DNA from: Bin52 sp965213935
GTDB lineage: Bacteria; Pseudomonadota; Alphaproteobacteria; Thalassobaculales; Thalassobaculaceae
Reading direction: 5' to 3'
Length of the DNA: 64,000 bases
Assembly (NCBI GenBank): GCA_965213935.1
Contig: CBDCAO010000012.1
Coordinates: 1,612,001-1,676,000 of the forward strand
A model generated the notes under the pieces. The model saw nothing but the letters and a program-made list of their open reading frames with translations. It had not been told where the DNA came from and searched no databases. A program made the translations under genes and the position numbers. This document shows, piece after piece, positions 11,519 to 21,124 of this stretch (positions are counted from its first letter, which is position 1; every line of letters begins with the position of its first letter).

Positions 11519-12298
11519 ATGGCCACGTTTACCCTGCCGCGAAACTCCAGGATCACCGCCGGCACGACCCACGCCGCGGCAACCGGGCCCCGCCAGCCGC
11601 GCAGGTTCCGGATCTATCGCTACGATCCGGATTCCGGGGAGAACCCGCGGCTCGACAGCTACGAGATTGATCTCGATGACTGCGGGCCGATGGTCCTCGA
11701 TGCCCTGATCAAGATCAAGAACGAGGTCGACAGCGGCCTGACCTTCCGCCGCTCCTGCCGCGAAGGCATCTGCGGCTCGTGCTCGATGAACATCGACGGC
11801 ACCAACACCCTTGCCTGCCTGAAGCCCATCGACGAGATCAGGGGCGATGTCCGGATCTATCCGTTGCCGCACATGGAGGTGATCAAGGACCTGGTCACCG
11901 ACCTGACCGCCGCCTACGCCCAGCTGGCATCGGTCGAGCCATGGCTGAAGACCAGCACCCCGGCCCCGGCGGGCGAGGAGCGCCGGCAGTCGATCGAGGA
12001 ACGCGAGCGCCTCGACGGCCTGTGGGAGTGCGTGCTCTGCTTCAGCTGCTCGACCGCGTGCCCGAGCTACTGGTGGAGCGGTGACCGCTACCTCGGTCCG
12101 GCGGTGCTGCTGCAGGCCTACCGCTGGATCGCCGACTCGCGCGACGAAAGCACGGGCGAGCGGCTCGACGCACTCGAGGATCCGTTCCGCCTGTACCGGT
12201 GCCACACCATCATGAACTGCACCAAGACCTGCCCGAAGGGGCTGAACCCGGCCCGGGCCATCGCCGAGATCAAGAAACTGATGGTCGCCCGGCGCTAG
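11519..12298 (+). CDS. sdhB: Succinate dehydrogenase iron-sulfur subunit
   Basis: This 259-aa electron-transfer subunit has all three cluster motifs: the plant-type ferredoxin set SCREGICGSCSMNIDGTNTLAC ([2Fe-2S], shown here only as its key Cys pattern), then ECVLCFSCSTACP and CHTIMNCTKTCPKGLNP for the [4Fe-4S] and [3Fe-4S] centres. It starts at ATG 11519, 41 bp after sdhA. A hairpin follows its stop. Confidence 0.96.
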   Translation: MATFTLPRNSRITAGTTHAAATGPRQPRRFRIYRYDPDSGENPRLDSYEIDLDDCGPMVLDALIKIKNEVDSGLTFRRSCREGICGSCSMNIDGTNTLACLKPIDEIRGDVRIYPLPHMEVIKDLVTDLTAAYAQLASVEPWLKTSTPAPAGEERRQSIEERERLDGLWECVLCFSCSTACPSYWWSGDRYLGPAVLLQAYRWIADSRDESTGERLDALEDPFRLYRCHTIMNCTKTCPKGLNPARAIAEIKKLMVARR

Positions 12299-12304
12299 CG
12301 AAAC

Positions 12305-12320
12305 GCCCGCAGAAGCGGGC
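12305..12320 (+). terminator. Hairpin after sdhB
   Basis: GCCCGC-AGAA-GCGGGC forms a perfect six-pair stem with a four-base loop, seven bases after the sdhB stop and 28 bases before the next start. There is no T-tract, so it may be a weak terminator or a 3'-end stabilizer that separates sdhCDAB from the ThDP enzyme gene. Confidence 0.45.
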
Positions 12321-12348
12321 CGACACCAACACGACCGGGGACTTCATC

Positions 12349-14079
12349 ATGGCCGAAACAAACGAGATGACCGGCGGCGAGGCCCTTGCGCGCCTGCTTC
12401 GGGCCCAGGGTATCGGGCCGATGTTCGGAATGGGCGGGTTCCAGTTGCTGCCGTTCTACGATGCCGCCCGGCGCCTCGGTCTCGCCCATTCCCTCATCAA
12501 CGATGAACGCTGCGGCGCCTTTGCCGCCGACGCCTATGCCAAGCTCACCGGCCGGGTCGGCGTGGTCGACGCGACGCTCGGTCCGGGCGCCACCAACCTG
12601 GTCACCGGCCTCGTCGAGGCGCTCAATGCCGGAACCCCGATGGTCGCGGTGGTCGGGGACAGCCACCGGCTGCATTCCTGGAAGAACATGACCCAGGAAA
12701 GCCGCCAGCTCGAGATGCTGGCGCCGGCGGCCAAGGAAGTCATCCGGGTCGAGATGATCGAACGGTTGCCCGAACTGGTCCGGCGCGCCTTCCAGGTGGC
12801 GACCTCCGGCCGGCCGGGACCGGTGGTGCTCGACGTTCCCGAGGACATCTGCCACGGGCTCTATCCGTTCGATGCCGACGAGCTCGACGTGCCCCGGGAC
12901 AACCAGGCGGCGCCCGCCCTGCGCAGCCGCCCTGCGCGCGGGGCGGTCGAGGCCGCGGCGACGCTGCTGCGCTCGGCGGCCAGGCCGATGATCCTGGCCG
13001 GTGGCGGCGTGCACCTGTCTGGTGCGGCGGAGACACTGGAACGGTTTGCCGGGAGTTTCTCGATCCCGGTCGCGCACACCATGACCGGCAAGGGCGCGAT
13101 CGCGTGCACCAATGACCTGAACGCCGGCCTGTTCGGCCGGTACGACCGGATCGCCAACGGGCTGATGGAGGAGAGCGACTGCCTGCTGGTCGTCGGCTGC
13201 AAGCTCGGCGAGATCGCCACCAGGCGGTTCACCCTGCCGCCTTCGGGACGCCCGATCATCCACCTGGAGATCCTTGCCGAGGAAATCGGCCGCACCCTGC
13301 AGCCCGACCTGGCGCTGTGGGGCGATGCCCGCGAGGGTCTGCGCGACCTGCACGCAGCCATGGAGGACGATGCGGACCGACAGTCCCGCGACCGGGCCGA
13401 CTACGCGGGCGAAGTACGCCGGCGCATGGCGGCCTGGCGCCAGTCCGTCGATGCCAGGCTGACCTCGGGCGAGGTGCCGGTCAACATGGCCCGGCTGATG
13501 CACGAGCTGAACCTGGGACTGTCCGAGGACGCCGTCCTGGTCGCCGACGGCGGCTTTGCGGCGCACTGGGGCGGGCTGCTGTACGACACCAAGCGCGCCG
13601 GGCGCGGGTTCCTGCCCGACCGCGGCTTCGCCTCGATCGGGTATGGTCTGCCGGGCGCGATGGGTGCCGCGCTTGCCGACCAGGGACCGGTGGTGGCGAT
13701 CACCGGCGACGGCGGCTTCAACATGACTCTGGGGGAACTCGAGACCGCGCGGCGGCTCAGTCTGGACTTCACCATAATCGTGGTCAACAACGCCGCCTCG
13801 GGCTACGTCAAGGCGCTGCAGCACCTCATGTACGGCGAGGGCGCCTACCAGTCGAGCGACCTGGTCGAGACCGACTATGCCGCTGCGGCGCGTGCGCTCG
13901 GTTGCAACGGTCTGCGGGTGGAGCATCCGGACGAAGTGGCGGGTGCGATTGCTGCCGGACTGGCGCATTCCGGCTCGCCGACGGTGATCGATCTCGTGGT
14001 GACCCGCGATCCGGCGCAGATGCTTCCCGGTGTCGACAACCGGGCGGCGACGGTCAGGAAAGGCGACCGCATCGCCTGA
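12349..14079 (+). CDS. Acetolactate synthase-like thiamine diphosphate enzyme
   Basis: This 576-aa ThDP-dependent enzyme has the three-domain order of the pyruvate oxidase/acetolactate synthase family. Glu in INDERCGAFAADAYAK is the cofactor-activating residue, the central domain holds the ILAGGGVHLSGA segment, and GDGGFNMTLGELETA followed by VNNAASGYVKAL is the ThDP/Mg site. It differs from the biosynthetic IlvB in this window and has no small subunit beside it, so a catabolic 2-oxoacid reaction is likely. The substrate cannot be read from the sequence. The dioxygenase gene on the opposite strand ends 13 bp beyond its stop. Confidence 0.75.
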   Translation: MAETNEMTGGEALARLLRAQGIGPMFGMGGFQLLPFYDAARRLGLAHSLINDERCGAFAADAYAKLTGRVGVVDATLGPGATNLVTGLVEALNAGTPMVAVVGDSHRLHSWKNMTQESRQLEMLAPAAKEVIRVEMIERLPELVRRAFQVATSGRPGPVVLDVPEDICHGLYPFDADELDVPRDNQAAPALRSRPARGAVEAAATLLRSAARPMILAGGGVHLSGAAETLERFAGSFSIPVAHTMTGKGAIACTNDLNAGLFGRYDRIANGLMEESDCLLVVGCKLGEIATRRFTLPPSGRPIIHLEILAEEIGRTLQPDLALWGDAREGLRDLHAAMEDDADRQSRDRADYAGEVRRRMAAWRQSVDARLTSGEVPVNMARLMHELNLGLSEDAVLVADGGFAAHWGGLLYDTKRAGRGFLPDRGFASIGYGLPGAMGAALADQGPVVAITGDGGFNMTLGELETARRLSLDFTIIVVNNAASGYVKALQHLMYGEGAYQSSDLVETDYAAAARALGCNGLRVEHPDEVAGAIAAGLAHSGSPTVIDLVVTRDPAQMLPGVDNRAATVRKGDRIA

Positions 14080-14092
14080 TCGCGGGACAGGT

Positions 14093-14980
14093 TCAGACCG
14101 GAACGGTTCCCTTCACCACGGTGCGGTGCAACACCCTGGCATGGGCGACCATGTCGTAGTTGCGGTCGGCGCGATGAAGCAGGCAGCGGTTGTCCCACAT
14201 CACCAGGTCGCCCGGACGCCAGGCGTGCCGATAGACATGCTCATCCACCGTGGCGGCCTCGAGAAGGCGCGCGAGCAGATCACGGCTTGCGTCCGGCTCC
14301 ATGTCTTCGACATGGCTGACGTGCATGCCGAGGTAGAGCGACCGGCGACCGGTCACCGGATGGGTGCGGACCAGCGGGTGGCTCACCGGAGGACGTTCGC
14401 GCTTTTGCTGTTCCGTCGCCGGGACGTTGCCGGTGTTGCGACGGCTGGCCTCCCAGCTGTGGACCGCGCGCAGCCCCTCGAGTTCACGCTGTTCCCTCCC
14501 GGACAGGGCGTCCCAGGCCATGTGCATGTTGGCAAACAGCGTGTCCCCGCCGCTCGGTGGCAGCTCGACGGCATGCAGCATCGTCAGCAGTGACGGGACC
14601 GCGTGGTACGACTTGTCGGTATGCCAGAAGTAGTTGCCGTGGGTGCGCGGCGTCGCCGTCGGCCTGCCGGTGACCTCGTCACGGTTGGTCACGGTGTGGA
14701 CCAGCGGATACTTTTCGCCGCTGCCGAGGCGACCGACATGCTCCTCGATCTCTCCGAAGTTGAGCGTGAAGTCGTACTGCCGGTCCTTGTCGAGATCCTG
14801 GTTGCGAAACACCAGAACGTGGTGGCGGACAAAGGCATCCATGATAGCGTCGCACAGCGGCGGCGTGAGCGGGACCGACAGGTCGAGGCCGGTGATTTCG
14901 GCTCCCGCAACCGGCGAGAGCGGTTCGATCGCAAACGGCGGAATATCGGTCGCCGCACCCTGGATCTGCATGTCGGTCAT
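14093..14980 (-). CDS. TauD/TfdA-family 2-oxoglutarate dioxygenase
   Basis: This 295-aa non-heme iron oxygenase has the HxD pair in FWHTDKSYH and the distal histidine in CLLHRADRNYD. LHRTVVKG near the end supplies the arginine region for 2-oxoglutarate. The N-terminal SPVAGAEITGLDLS is typical of TauD/TfdA members, which hydroxylate sulfonates, aryloxyacetates or related acids. The substrate is unknown. I used ATG 14980. The start is 28 bp from tRNA-Gly on the same strand. Confidence 0.82.
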   Translation of the reverse strand: MTDMQIQGAATDIPPFAIEPLSPVAGAEITGLDLSVPLTPPLCDAIMDAFVRHHVLVFRNQDLDKDRQYDFTLNFGEIEEHVGRLGSGEKYPLVHTVTNRDEVTGRPTATPRTHGNYFWHTDKSYHAVPSLLTMLHAVELPPSGGDTLFANMHMAWDALSGREQRELEGLRAVHSWEASRRNTGNVPATEQQKRERPPVSHPLVRTHPVTGRRSLYLGMHVSHVEDMEPDASRDLLARLLEAATVDEHVYRHAWRPGDLVMWDNRCLLHRADRNYDMVAHARVLHRTVVKGTVPV

Positions 14981-15007
14981 CTGCACTTTCCTACCGCCGG
15001 AAGCGGC

Positions 15008-15082
15008 TGGAGCGGACGGTGGGATTCGAACCCACGACTTCAACCTTGGCAAGGTTGCGCTCTACCCCTGAGCTACGCCCGC
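15008..15082 (-). tRNA. tRNA-Gly(GCC)
   Basis: The reverse strand folds as a 75-nt tRNA with encoded CCA at 15008-15010. The acceptor stem GCGGGCG pairs with CGTCCGC (one G-T pair). The D arm is GCTCAGGGGTAGAGC, the anticodon stem CAACC/GGTTG encloses loop TTGCCAA (anticodon GCC), and the T arm is GTGGG/CCCAC with TTCGAAT. Confidence 0.95.
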
Positions 15083-15238
15083 ACAGGCGGTGACGGAGCT
15101 TCCCGTCGCCACTTACAGCAGGTGCCATCATAGCCGAAACCACCCCCCGATCAAGGGCCGGGCCGGTCTGCAATCGACAGCCGCGCAACCTGCGGGCAGT
15201 CTGCCGGTCCCCCCTCGCAGGACCCGGCGGATGGTGCC

Positions 15239-15430
15239 GTGAACCCTAATGCCGGGTGCCTCGACATCGCCGACTTCATCAACGAAACCTGCCCGTGGTC
15301 CGGCAAGCCGGTGCAGCCGGACTCGCTGACCCGCCACGATGGCCGGGTGGTCGGCTTCTGCGATCCCGGCTGCCGCGACACGTTCGAGGCAGCCGTACGC
15401 CACTTCGAACTGGCGCGGACCGCAGGTTGA
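15239..15430 (+). CDS. Small Cys-rich (YHS/TRASH-like) protein
   Basis: This 63-aa protein starts at GTG 15239. It contains CPWSGKPV, then GFCDPGCRDTF, so three or four cysteines are arranged like a small metal-binding treble-clef (TRASH/YHS-like) fold. Similar short alphaproteobacterial proteins are, as I recall, sometimes labelled glutathione S-transferase, but nothing of that fold is present. It stands alone between tRNA-Gly and a decayed region. Function is unknown; metal sensing or delivery is a guess. Confidence 0.6.
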   Translation: MNPNAGCLDIADFINETCPWSGKPVQPDSLTRHDGRVVGFCDPGCRDTFEAAVRHFELARTAG

Positions 15431-16285
15431 CCGGTTTGCGAGAAGGCGGGCGGGGGGCTCGAACCCTGGACCCGCAGATCAGGTCGATTCATGCACGGGC
15501 GCCCTTTCTCTGGACAGTTGCCTGGCAGAGCCGGTCAACCATCGTCGGGCCGTCCGGGCTGGCGAACCTGGCGTCGACCAGTTCATGCAGCGGTCGCCCG
15601 GATGCAACTCTCCCGCGCATGGTCACTCGCGTTCGACCGCAAGCGTCAGGAGCGGCGGGTTGATGGAGAGGTTGTCGCGTTCGGCCCTGACTTCTTCCAG
15701 GAGAACCTTCGGCTACAAGGGTCTGCAGGCAGACAGCAGCAGCCTGACGCCTGGACGTATCCGCCTTGGCCACGTCGCCGCCGGCCAGCGTCGCGTCTGC
15801 GGAGAACTCATCGTCCAGAGCGACCGCGCGCCCGGCCCCGGTGCCTGGAGTTCCGTGCTGCCGGAACCCTGTTGGCACTGTTCCGAACCTGAGCAATGAT
15901 AGGGACAAAGATAGCTTGACGGCGCATGCCGTCTGCAGGGCCTGAACCGAAGCCCTGAAGGCGTTTTCACCTTGCATGTTCCATGTTTTCTCCTGTATTT
16001 GTCCCATATTGTTCGGGAGACGCCGCATGCGTCCGCTCGCAGGCGGTGTTTGACTGCGTGGCCTGCGGCCACGCTGACAATGCGGACGCGAATGCTGCCC
16101 GCAACATACGGCGCCGGGGACTGGCGCAGCTGCACGGGGAGGTCGCCGGGTTGCCGGGCTGTGGAACCGTGAATACACGGGGAAGGATGGCGGCATGAGC
16201 CGTCAAGTCATCTTTGTAGTCCCCAATGATACCGACAGGGTGCCCGTCACGGGCCGGAGGAAGGTTTGCGGGAAAGGAGACAGCG
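15431..16285. other. Gene-poor region with mobile-element debris
   Basis: These 855 bp hold no intact gene that I can support. Near 15441-15475, on the reverse strand, there is a T-arm-like GGTTCGAGCC segment with a GC-rich 3' flank, but two stem pairs fail and no other tRNA arm is visible. The stretch around 15900-16030 is less GC-rich than the surroundings. The only recognizable coding trace is a TnpB zinc ribbon at 16037-16198. Confidence 0.5.
16037..16198 (+). pseudogene. TnpB (IS200/IS605 OrfB-type) C-terminal remnant
   Basis: The reading frame ending at TGA 16198 encodes SQAVFDCVACGHADNADANA followed by ARNIRRRGL. This is the C-terminal zinc-ribbon half with the RuvC-III aspartate motif (D-x-NAA-x-NI) of TnpB, the RNA-guided nuclease of IS200/IS605/IS1341 elements. 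The rest of the protein, including the first Cys pair and the RuvC-I and -II parts, is missing or scrambled upstream. It is therefore a decayed element, not an active one. Confidence 0.65.
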
Positions 16286-17083
16286 GTGCTGACGCACGCA
16301 GAGGTGGAAACCTATCGCCGCGACGGCTATGTCGTTCCGTCGGGCTTTTGCCTCGACGGGGACGAGCTGGAAACCCTGCGCGCCGCGGTGGAGCAGGTGC
16401 TGCATGACAATCCGGAGATCGAACCCGACCGGGTCATCAATCCGCATCTCGACCGCGGCAGGCCTTACCGGCTGCGCGGCCATCGGGCCTTCCACGACAT
16501 CGTGCATGACGACCGGATTCTCGACCTGGCCGGGGCGGTCATGGGGCCGGACCTCGTGCTGCTGTTCACGCACCTCTTCTGCAAGCCGCCCGAGAGTCCC
16601 CGCACCGTTCCCTGGCATCAGGACGGGCCGTTCTGGCCGGTCGAGCCGATGGCCTCCTGCACGGTCTGGCTGGCGCTCGACACGGTCGATGCCGGCAATG
16701 GCGCGATGCGGGTCATTCCCGGCTCTCACCTGGAACAGTACCGCCGTCACGAACTCGTGGACGATCCCGACTCGACCCTGAACCGGGAAATCCGGATCCG
16801 GGATTTCGACGAGAGCGGGGCGCACACCATCGAGCTGGAACCGGGGCAGGTGTCGGTGCACGACATCGGCATCATCCACGGCTCGGCTGCCAACAGCTCC
16901 GGACGCCGCCGCGCCGGATTTGCCATGCGCTACATGCCGGCGACGAGTTGCGTCCACCGCCGGATCGAGAACGCCGCGGCGGACTGGGGCGACCTCCCCG
17001 TCGAACTGGTGCGCGGCCACAACCGCAATTCCGGCACCGACTTCTCCCTCGGCGATTTCGGCGAGCCCTGGCCGGCGCGGTAG
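16286..17083 (+). CDS. Phytanoyl-CoA dioxygenase (PhyH) family protein
   Basis: This 265-aa Fe(II)/2-oxoglutarate oxygenase has the iron ligands in WHQDGPFWP (His, Asp) and the distal His in IIHGSAANSSGRRRAGFAMRY, where an Arg is placed to bind 2-oxoglutarate. The start GTG 16286 has AAAGGAGA eight bases before it. PhyH members hydroxylate lipids, mitomycin-type metabolites or small acids; the substrate is unknown. It lies just after TnpB debris and before tRNA-Lys, so acquisition by transfer is possible. Confidence 0.82.
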   Translation: MLTHAEVETYRRDGYVVPSGFCLDGDELETLRAAVEQVLHDNPEIEPDRVINPHLDRGRPYRLRGHRAFHDIVHDDRILDLAGAVMGPDLVLLFTHLFCKPPESPRTVPWHQDGPFWPVEPMASCTVWLALDTVDAGNGAMRVIPGSHLEQYRRHELVDDPDSTLNREIRIRDFDESGAHTIELEPGQVSVHDIGIIHGSAANSSGRRRAGFAMRYMPATSCVHRRIENAAADWGDLPVELVRGHNRNSGTDFSLGDFGEPWPAR

Positions 17084-17266
17084 GGCGCGCCGTCCGGGTC
17101 GATCGGGATACCGCCTGCGTCGAGCGCGATCCGGGAAGGACCGGTTCCCTCCCGTGCGTACATGCGCCCTCGAGCGCATCAGCATGCTCCCGGCAGCCCA
17201 GTGCCGGGCGACACGAAGCCGCCTTCCCGGTGACCCTTCATGAGCGATTGAGTGTCCGGTGCGGAA

Positions 17267-17342
<76 letters not shown>

Positions 17343-17438
17343 GCGCACCGCCCGTTTGATACGAAATCGCGCGGTCTCGCGCAATGGCCCTCGCACAGCC
17401 GGGTGCGTCGGAAGCCAGCGTCTCCCGAACCCGTTCTC

Positions 17439-18593
17439 TCAAAACCCCTCGCCGGTCTGCCGACCGACGGGCACATCGCGGTGCACATGCGCCGAGACCA
17501 TGAAACCGATCGCGATCATGAAGGTGATCATCGCGGTGCCGCCATAGGAGATCAACGGCAACGGGGCGCCGACCACCGGGATCAGGCCGGTCACCATTCC
17601 CACGTTGACAAAGACGTAGAGGAACACCGTCATCCCGGCACCCAGCGCGAGCAACCGCGCGAACTGGCTTCCGGCCCGCATGCCGATGATGCAGGCAAAT
17701 GCCACCACCAGGGCGAACAGCACAAGCAGGAACAGCGCCCCCATCAACCCGAATTCCTCCGCATACAGCGTAAACGCGAAATCGGTCTGCTTCTCAGGAA
17801 GGAAGTTCAGGCGACTCTGCGACCCCTGCAGGAACCCCTTGCCGAACAGTCCGCCCGATCCGAGTGCGATCTTCGACTGGGCAATGTGATAGCCCGTGCC
17901 GAGCGGATCGCGGCCGGGGTCGAGAAAGGTCTCGATCCGTTCCTTCTGGTAGTCCTCCAGCGTCAGCCACACCAGCGGGACCGAGCCGACCATCACCACC
18001 AGGACGAGCAGGAACTTCCACAGCCGGACGCCCGCGAGAAAGAACATCGTTCCCGCACCGCACAGGATCAGCGCCGCGGTGCCGAAATCGGGCTGACGGA
18101 AGATCAGGAATACCGGTACCAGAACCAGGGCCAGCGGCAGCAGCAGGGGCACGACCCTGCCGATCCGTTCCCGTGTCATGCCATGAAAGTGGCGGGCCAG
18201 CACCAGGACCATCACGACCTTCATCAACTCCGAGGGCTGCAGCTGCACCACGCCGAGGTCAATCCAGCGCTGCGCTCCCTTGCCGACCTCTCCGAAGAAC
18301 TCCACCGCCACCACCAGCAGCAGGGTGACGGCGTAGACCGGATAGGCCGAATTGAGCAGCAGGCGGATGTCGACGAGCGCAATGCCGAACGCCAGTGCCA
18401 GTCCGACCGTGAACCGCAGGGCCTGCCGCATCGCCCACGGATCCCAGCTGCCCTGTCCGGCCGAGTACAGGGTCCCGCATCCGATCGCCGCGATGAGCAC
18501 CACGATCGCGACCAGACCCCAGTTCAGCGTTGCGAGCTTCTGCAGCGGGCCAGGCGCTTCGGGTCCGAACTGCTCCGCATCCAGCCGGCTCAT
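17439..18593 (-). CDS. rodA: Rod shape-determining peptidoglycan polymerase RodA
   Basis: This 384-aa SEDS-family glycosyltransferase works with PBP2 in lateral-wall synthesis. It has about ten membrane segments. Family motifs are GAQRWIDLG, QPSELMK, FRQPDFGTA, GSGGLFGKGFLQGSQS, FLPEKQTDFAF and the C-terminal GLIPVVGAPLPLISYGG. Its ATG overlaps the mrdA stop as ATGA, so translation is coupled. It is last in the mreBCD-mrdA-rodA operon. Confidence 0.95.
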   Translation of the reverse strand: MSRLDAEQFGPEAPGPLQKLATLNWGLVAIVVLIAAIGCGTLYSAGQGSWDPWAMRQALRFTVGLALAFGIALVDIRLLLNSAYPVYAVTLLLVVAVEFFGEVGKGAQRWIDLGVVQLQPSELMKVVMVLVLARHFHGMTRERIGRVVPLLLPLALVLVPVFLIFRQPDFGTAALILCGAGTMFFLAGVRLWKFLLVLVVMVGSVPLVWLTLEDYQKERIETFLDPGRDPLGTGYHIAQSKIALGSGGLFGKGFLQGSQSRLNFLPEKQTDFAFTLYAEEFGLMGALFLLVLFALVVAFACIIGMRAGSQFARLLALGAGMTVFLYVFVNVGMVTGLIPVVGAPLPLISYGGTAMITFMIAIGFMVSAHVHRDVPVGRQTGEGF

Positions 18594-20602
18594 GTCGCGT
18601 CGTCCCTTTTCGGCGCAAGCTGGGGCAGCGGGACCACTCTCGGGCCGCCGCGCGCGACGGTGTTCCGGATCGTCCGGGCGAGGATTTCCGCAGCGATGGG
18701 CGCGGCAACCGACCCGCCGGAACCGCCGTGCTCGATCAGCACGCAGGTGGCGTAGGCCGGCCGGTCGGCGGGCGCGACACCGACGAACAGCGCATGGTCG
18801 CGTTGATCGCGCGGCAGGTCCTCGTTCCTCAGCTTGCCGGTGCGCCGCTCTTCCGTGGTGATGCGGCGAACCTGGACCGACCCGGTCTTGCCCGCGATCT
18901 CGAACCCGAGCTGGCGGTCCCGGATCGAGGCCGCGGTCGCCTGGAATCCGTTCACCGCGCGCCACAGGCCGCGCATGACAACCGCCAGATGATCCTTCGG
19001 AATCCCGAGACGCCCGAAGGACACCGATCGCGCCTGTTCGTCGAGCACCAGCCGGGGAACAACAGCGCGGGCGCCGTTGGCCAGGCGCGCCATCATGGTC
19101 ACCATCTGCAGCGGGGTTGCCAGCAGGAATCCCTGGCCGATTCCGGAAATCAGGGTCTCGCCTTCCTGCCACGGTTCACCGTACTTCGCCTGCTTCCACT
19201 CCTCGCCGGGGACCAGGCCGTTGCGCTCGCCCGGCAATTCGATCCCGAGGGTGTCGCCAAAACCGAACCGACGGGCCATGTCGGCAATTGGCCCGATGCC
19301 GAGCCTGCGGGCCAGCTCATAGAAGTAGACGTCACAGCTGCGTTCCAGCGCCTCCTCCATGTTGACCGGACCATGCCCGACTGCGTGCCAGCAATGAAAC
19401 CGGCTGTCGCCGAGTTCCGTGAATCCCTGGCAATCCACCTTCTCGTCTACCGACATCACCCTGTTTGCGAGTGCGGCCAGACAGACCACGGGTTTGAAGG
19501 TCGAGCCGGGCGGATACCAGCCGGCGATCGCCTTGTTGATCATGGGTGAACGCCGGTTGGACAACAGACGGTTCCAGTCCCGCGGCGTCAGCCCCTTGTT
19601 GAAGGCGTTGGGATCGAATCCGGGTGTCGACGCCAGGGCGAGGACCTCGCCCCGGTGGATGTCCATCACGATCGCGGCCCCGCTCTCGGGAGGCGCCAGG
19701 GCGCCGCCTGCATCCAGATTGACCAGTCCGTGGTCCGCGGCCAGTCCGAGCTCCGGGCTGCGCTGCCCATCGAAGGCACGACGGGCGGCCCGCGAATCCC
19801 TGGGAACCACCCGGGCCGCTCCGCGTTCCAGCCAGAGCGAGGCCTGCTGCTGCAACTCGGCATCGAGTGTCAGTGTCAGGTTCGCACCCGAGGCACCGTC
19901 CTCGACCGGCAGTTCGCGGATCCACTGTCCGACCGCATTGACCTCCACCTGTCGTCGGCCGCTGATCCCGCGCAGCGCGGTCTCGAAGAAGTGCTCGATG
20001 CCGCTCTTGCCGATCCGCGCACCCGGCAGTCCGAGGGCAGGGTCGTCCGAGAGCTCGGTCACCGAGACCGGAGCCACGTAGCCGGTGACGTGTACGGCCG
20101 ACTCCCCATAGGGATAGTGGCGGGAGCGACCGACCTCGATCCGGATCCCGGGCATGTACGGCGCACGCACGGCGATCCGCGCAACGTCCCTGCGCGACAG
20201 TCCATCAACCACGACGATCGGCTGGAACCGGTTCTTCCTCTCCGCGGCGGACCGAAGCACCGGCTCGGCGTCGAATTCTCTGTGCACGATCAACTCGCGC
20301 AGCTGCTGCAGGGTCCACTGCAGGTTCTCTGTCCGTTCGGCGATGATGCTGATGCGGAACAGGTCACGATTGACCGCGAGACCGCGTCCCTGGCGATCAC
20401 GCACCGCCCCCCGGCTGACCGGCACCACCACGATGTCGAACTGGTTGTCCTCCGACAGTCCCTGGTAGTTGTCGCTTTCCGTCACCTGAAGATGGTGCAG
20501 GCGGACAATCAGGGCCCCGGTGAGGACGAACTGGGCCGATCCGAGCATCAGGGCTCGCCGGGTGAGTGTGCGCCGTGCCTCCTGGTCGTCCGCGTTCCTC
20601 AC
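18590..20602 (-). CDS. mrdA: Penicillin-binding protein 2
   Basis: This 670-aa class B PBP is the transpeptidase partner of RodA. An N-terminal membrane anchor (about residues 20-37) is followed by the PBP dimerization domain (PVSRGAVRDRQGRGLAVN). The transpeptidase domain has the catalytic serine in PPGSTFKP, the SxN-type motif region (RSCDVYFYELARRLG) and KTG in IAGKTGSVQV. The start is GTG 20602, nine bases after mreD. Confidence 0.95.
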   Translation of the reverse strand: MRNADDQEARRTLTRRALMLGSAQFVLTGALIVRLHHLQVTESDNYQGLSEDNQFDIVVVPVSRGAVRDRQGRGLAVNRDLFRISIIAERTENLQWTLQQLRELIVHREFDAEPVLRSAAERKNRFQPIVVVDGLSRRDVARIAVRAPYMPGIRIEVGRSRHYPYGESAVHVTGYVAPVSVTELSDDPALGLPGARIGKSGIEHFFETALRGISGRRQVEVNAVGQWIRELPVEDGASGANLTLTLDAELQQQASLWLERGAARVVPRDSRAARRAFDGQRSPELGLAADHGLVNLDAGGALAPPESGAAIVMDIHRGEVLALASTPGFDPNAFNKGLTPRDWNRLLSNRRSPMINKAIAGWYPPGSTFKPVVCLAALANRVMSVDEKVDCQGFTELGDSRFHCWHAVGHGPVNMEEALERSCDVYFYELARRLGIGPIADMARRFGFGDTLGIELPGERNGLVPGEEWKQAKYGEPWQEGETLISGIGQGFLLATPLQMVTMMARLANGARAVVPRLVLDEQARSVSFGRLGIPKDHLAVVMRGLWRAVNGFQATAASIRDRQLGFEIAGKTGSVQVRRITTEERRTGKLRNEDLPRDQRDHALFVGVAPADRPAYATCVLIEHGGSGGSVAAPIAAEILARTIRNTVARGGPRVVPLPQLAPKRDDAT

Positions 20603-20611
20603 CGCACGGTC

Positions 20612-21124
20612 CTACCGGATTATCTGCCGGTGCACCCGCACCAGCCCCCATGCCAGTACCGGAAAGCACACAACGGTGGCGCCAAGCTGCAGGATCGCGG
20701 CAGGCGCCACTACCAGGCGCAGTGCCAGCAGGCAGGTCATCAGCCACATGCCAAGGAACGCCGCCGCGGCGATCAGCGCGAACCCGCCCCACACGATCGG
20801 GAAGGACCGCAGCACGAATGCCTGTCTCTGGTTCTGCACCACGACATGTACCGCAAGCAGCGTCAACGCCCCCAGTCCCGTCGGATGACCGGCGAGGATG
20901 TCGGAAAGCAACCCGACCAGGAACACGGCTGCCGGGGGCAGCAGGTCGGGCCGGTAGAGTGTCCAGTAGAACACCGCGATCATGGCGAAATGCGGCATGG
21001 TCTCGCTCAACCACGGAGCACCGAGCGGCAGCAGGCCGGGCAGGATCAGCAGACCGACGGTCACGGTCGGAACCGTGGCGCGCGCGGCCTGGTCGAGTTG
21101 CAGTGCCAGCAGGAATAGCCTCAT
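20612..21124 (-). CDS. mreD: Rod shape-determining protein MreD
   Basis: This 170-aa protein has about five hydrophobic segments and belongs to the elongasome. I start it at ATG 21124 (MRLFLLALQLDQ), which overlaps the mreC stop as ATGA. YRPDLLPPAAVFLVGLLSDILAG matches the conserved MreD core. The call is supported as much by its fixed place between mreC and mrdA as by sequence. Confidence 0.85.
   Translation of the reverse strand: MRLFLLALQLDQAARATVPTVTVGLLILPGLLPLGAPWLSETMPHFAMIAVFYWTLYRPDLLPPAAVFLVGLLSDILAGHPTGLGALTLLAVHVVVQNQRQAFVLRSFPIVWGGFALIAAAAFLGMWLMTCLLALRLVVAPAAILQLGATVVCFPVLAWGLVRVHRQIIR

Noticed and set aside
15441..15500. Possible third tRNA (GGTTCGAGCC T-arm-like segment, reverse strand)
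   Set aside because: Two of five T-stem pairs fail and there is no D arm or anticodon arm. At most a fragment.
15489..16196. Reverse 235-codon frame in the region between the two tRNAs
   Set aside because: Composition is erratic, no family is recognizable, and it runs opposite the TnpB remnant.
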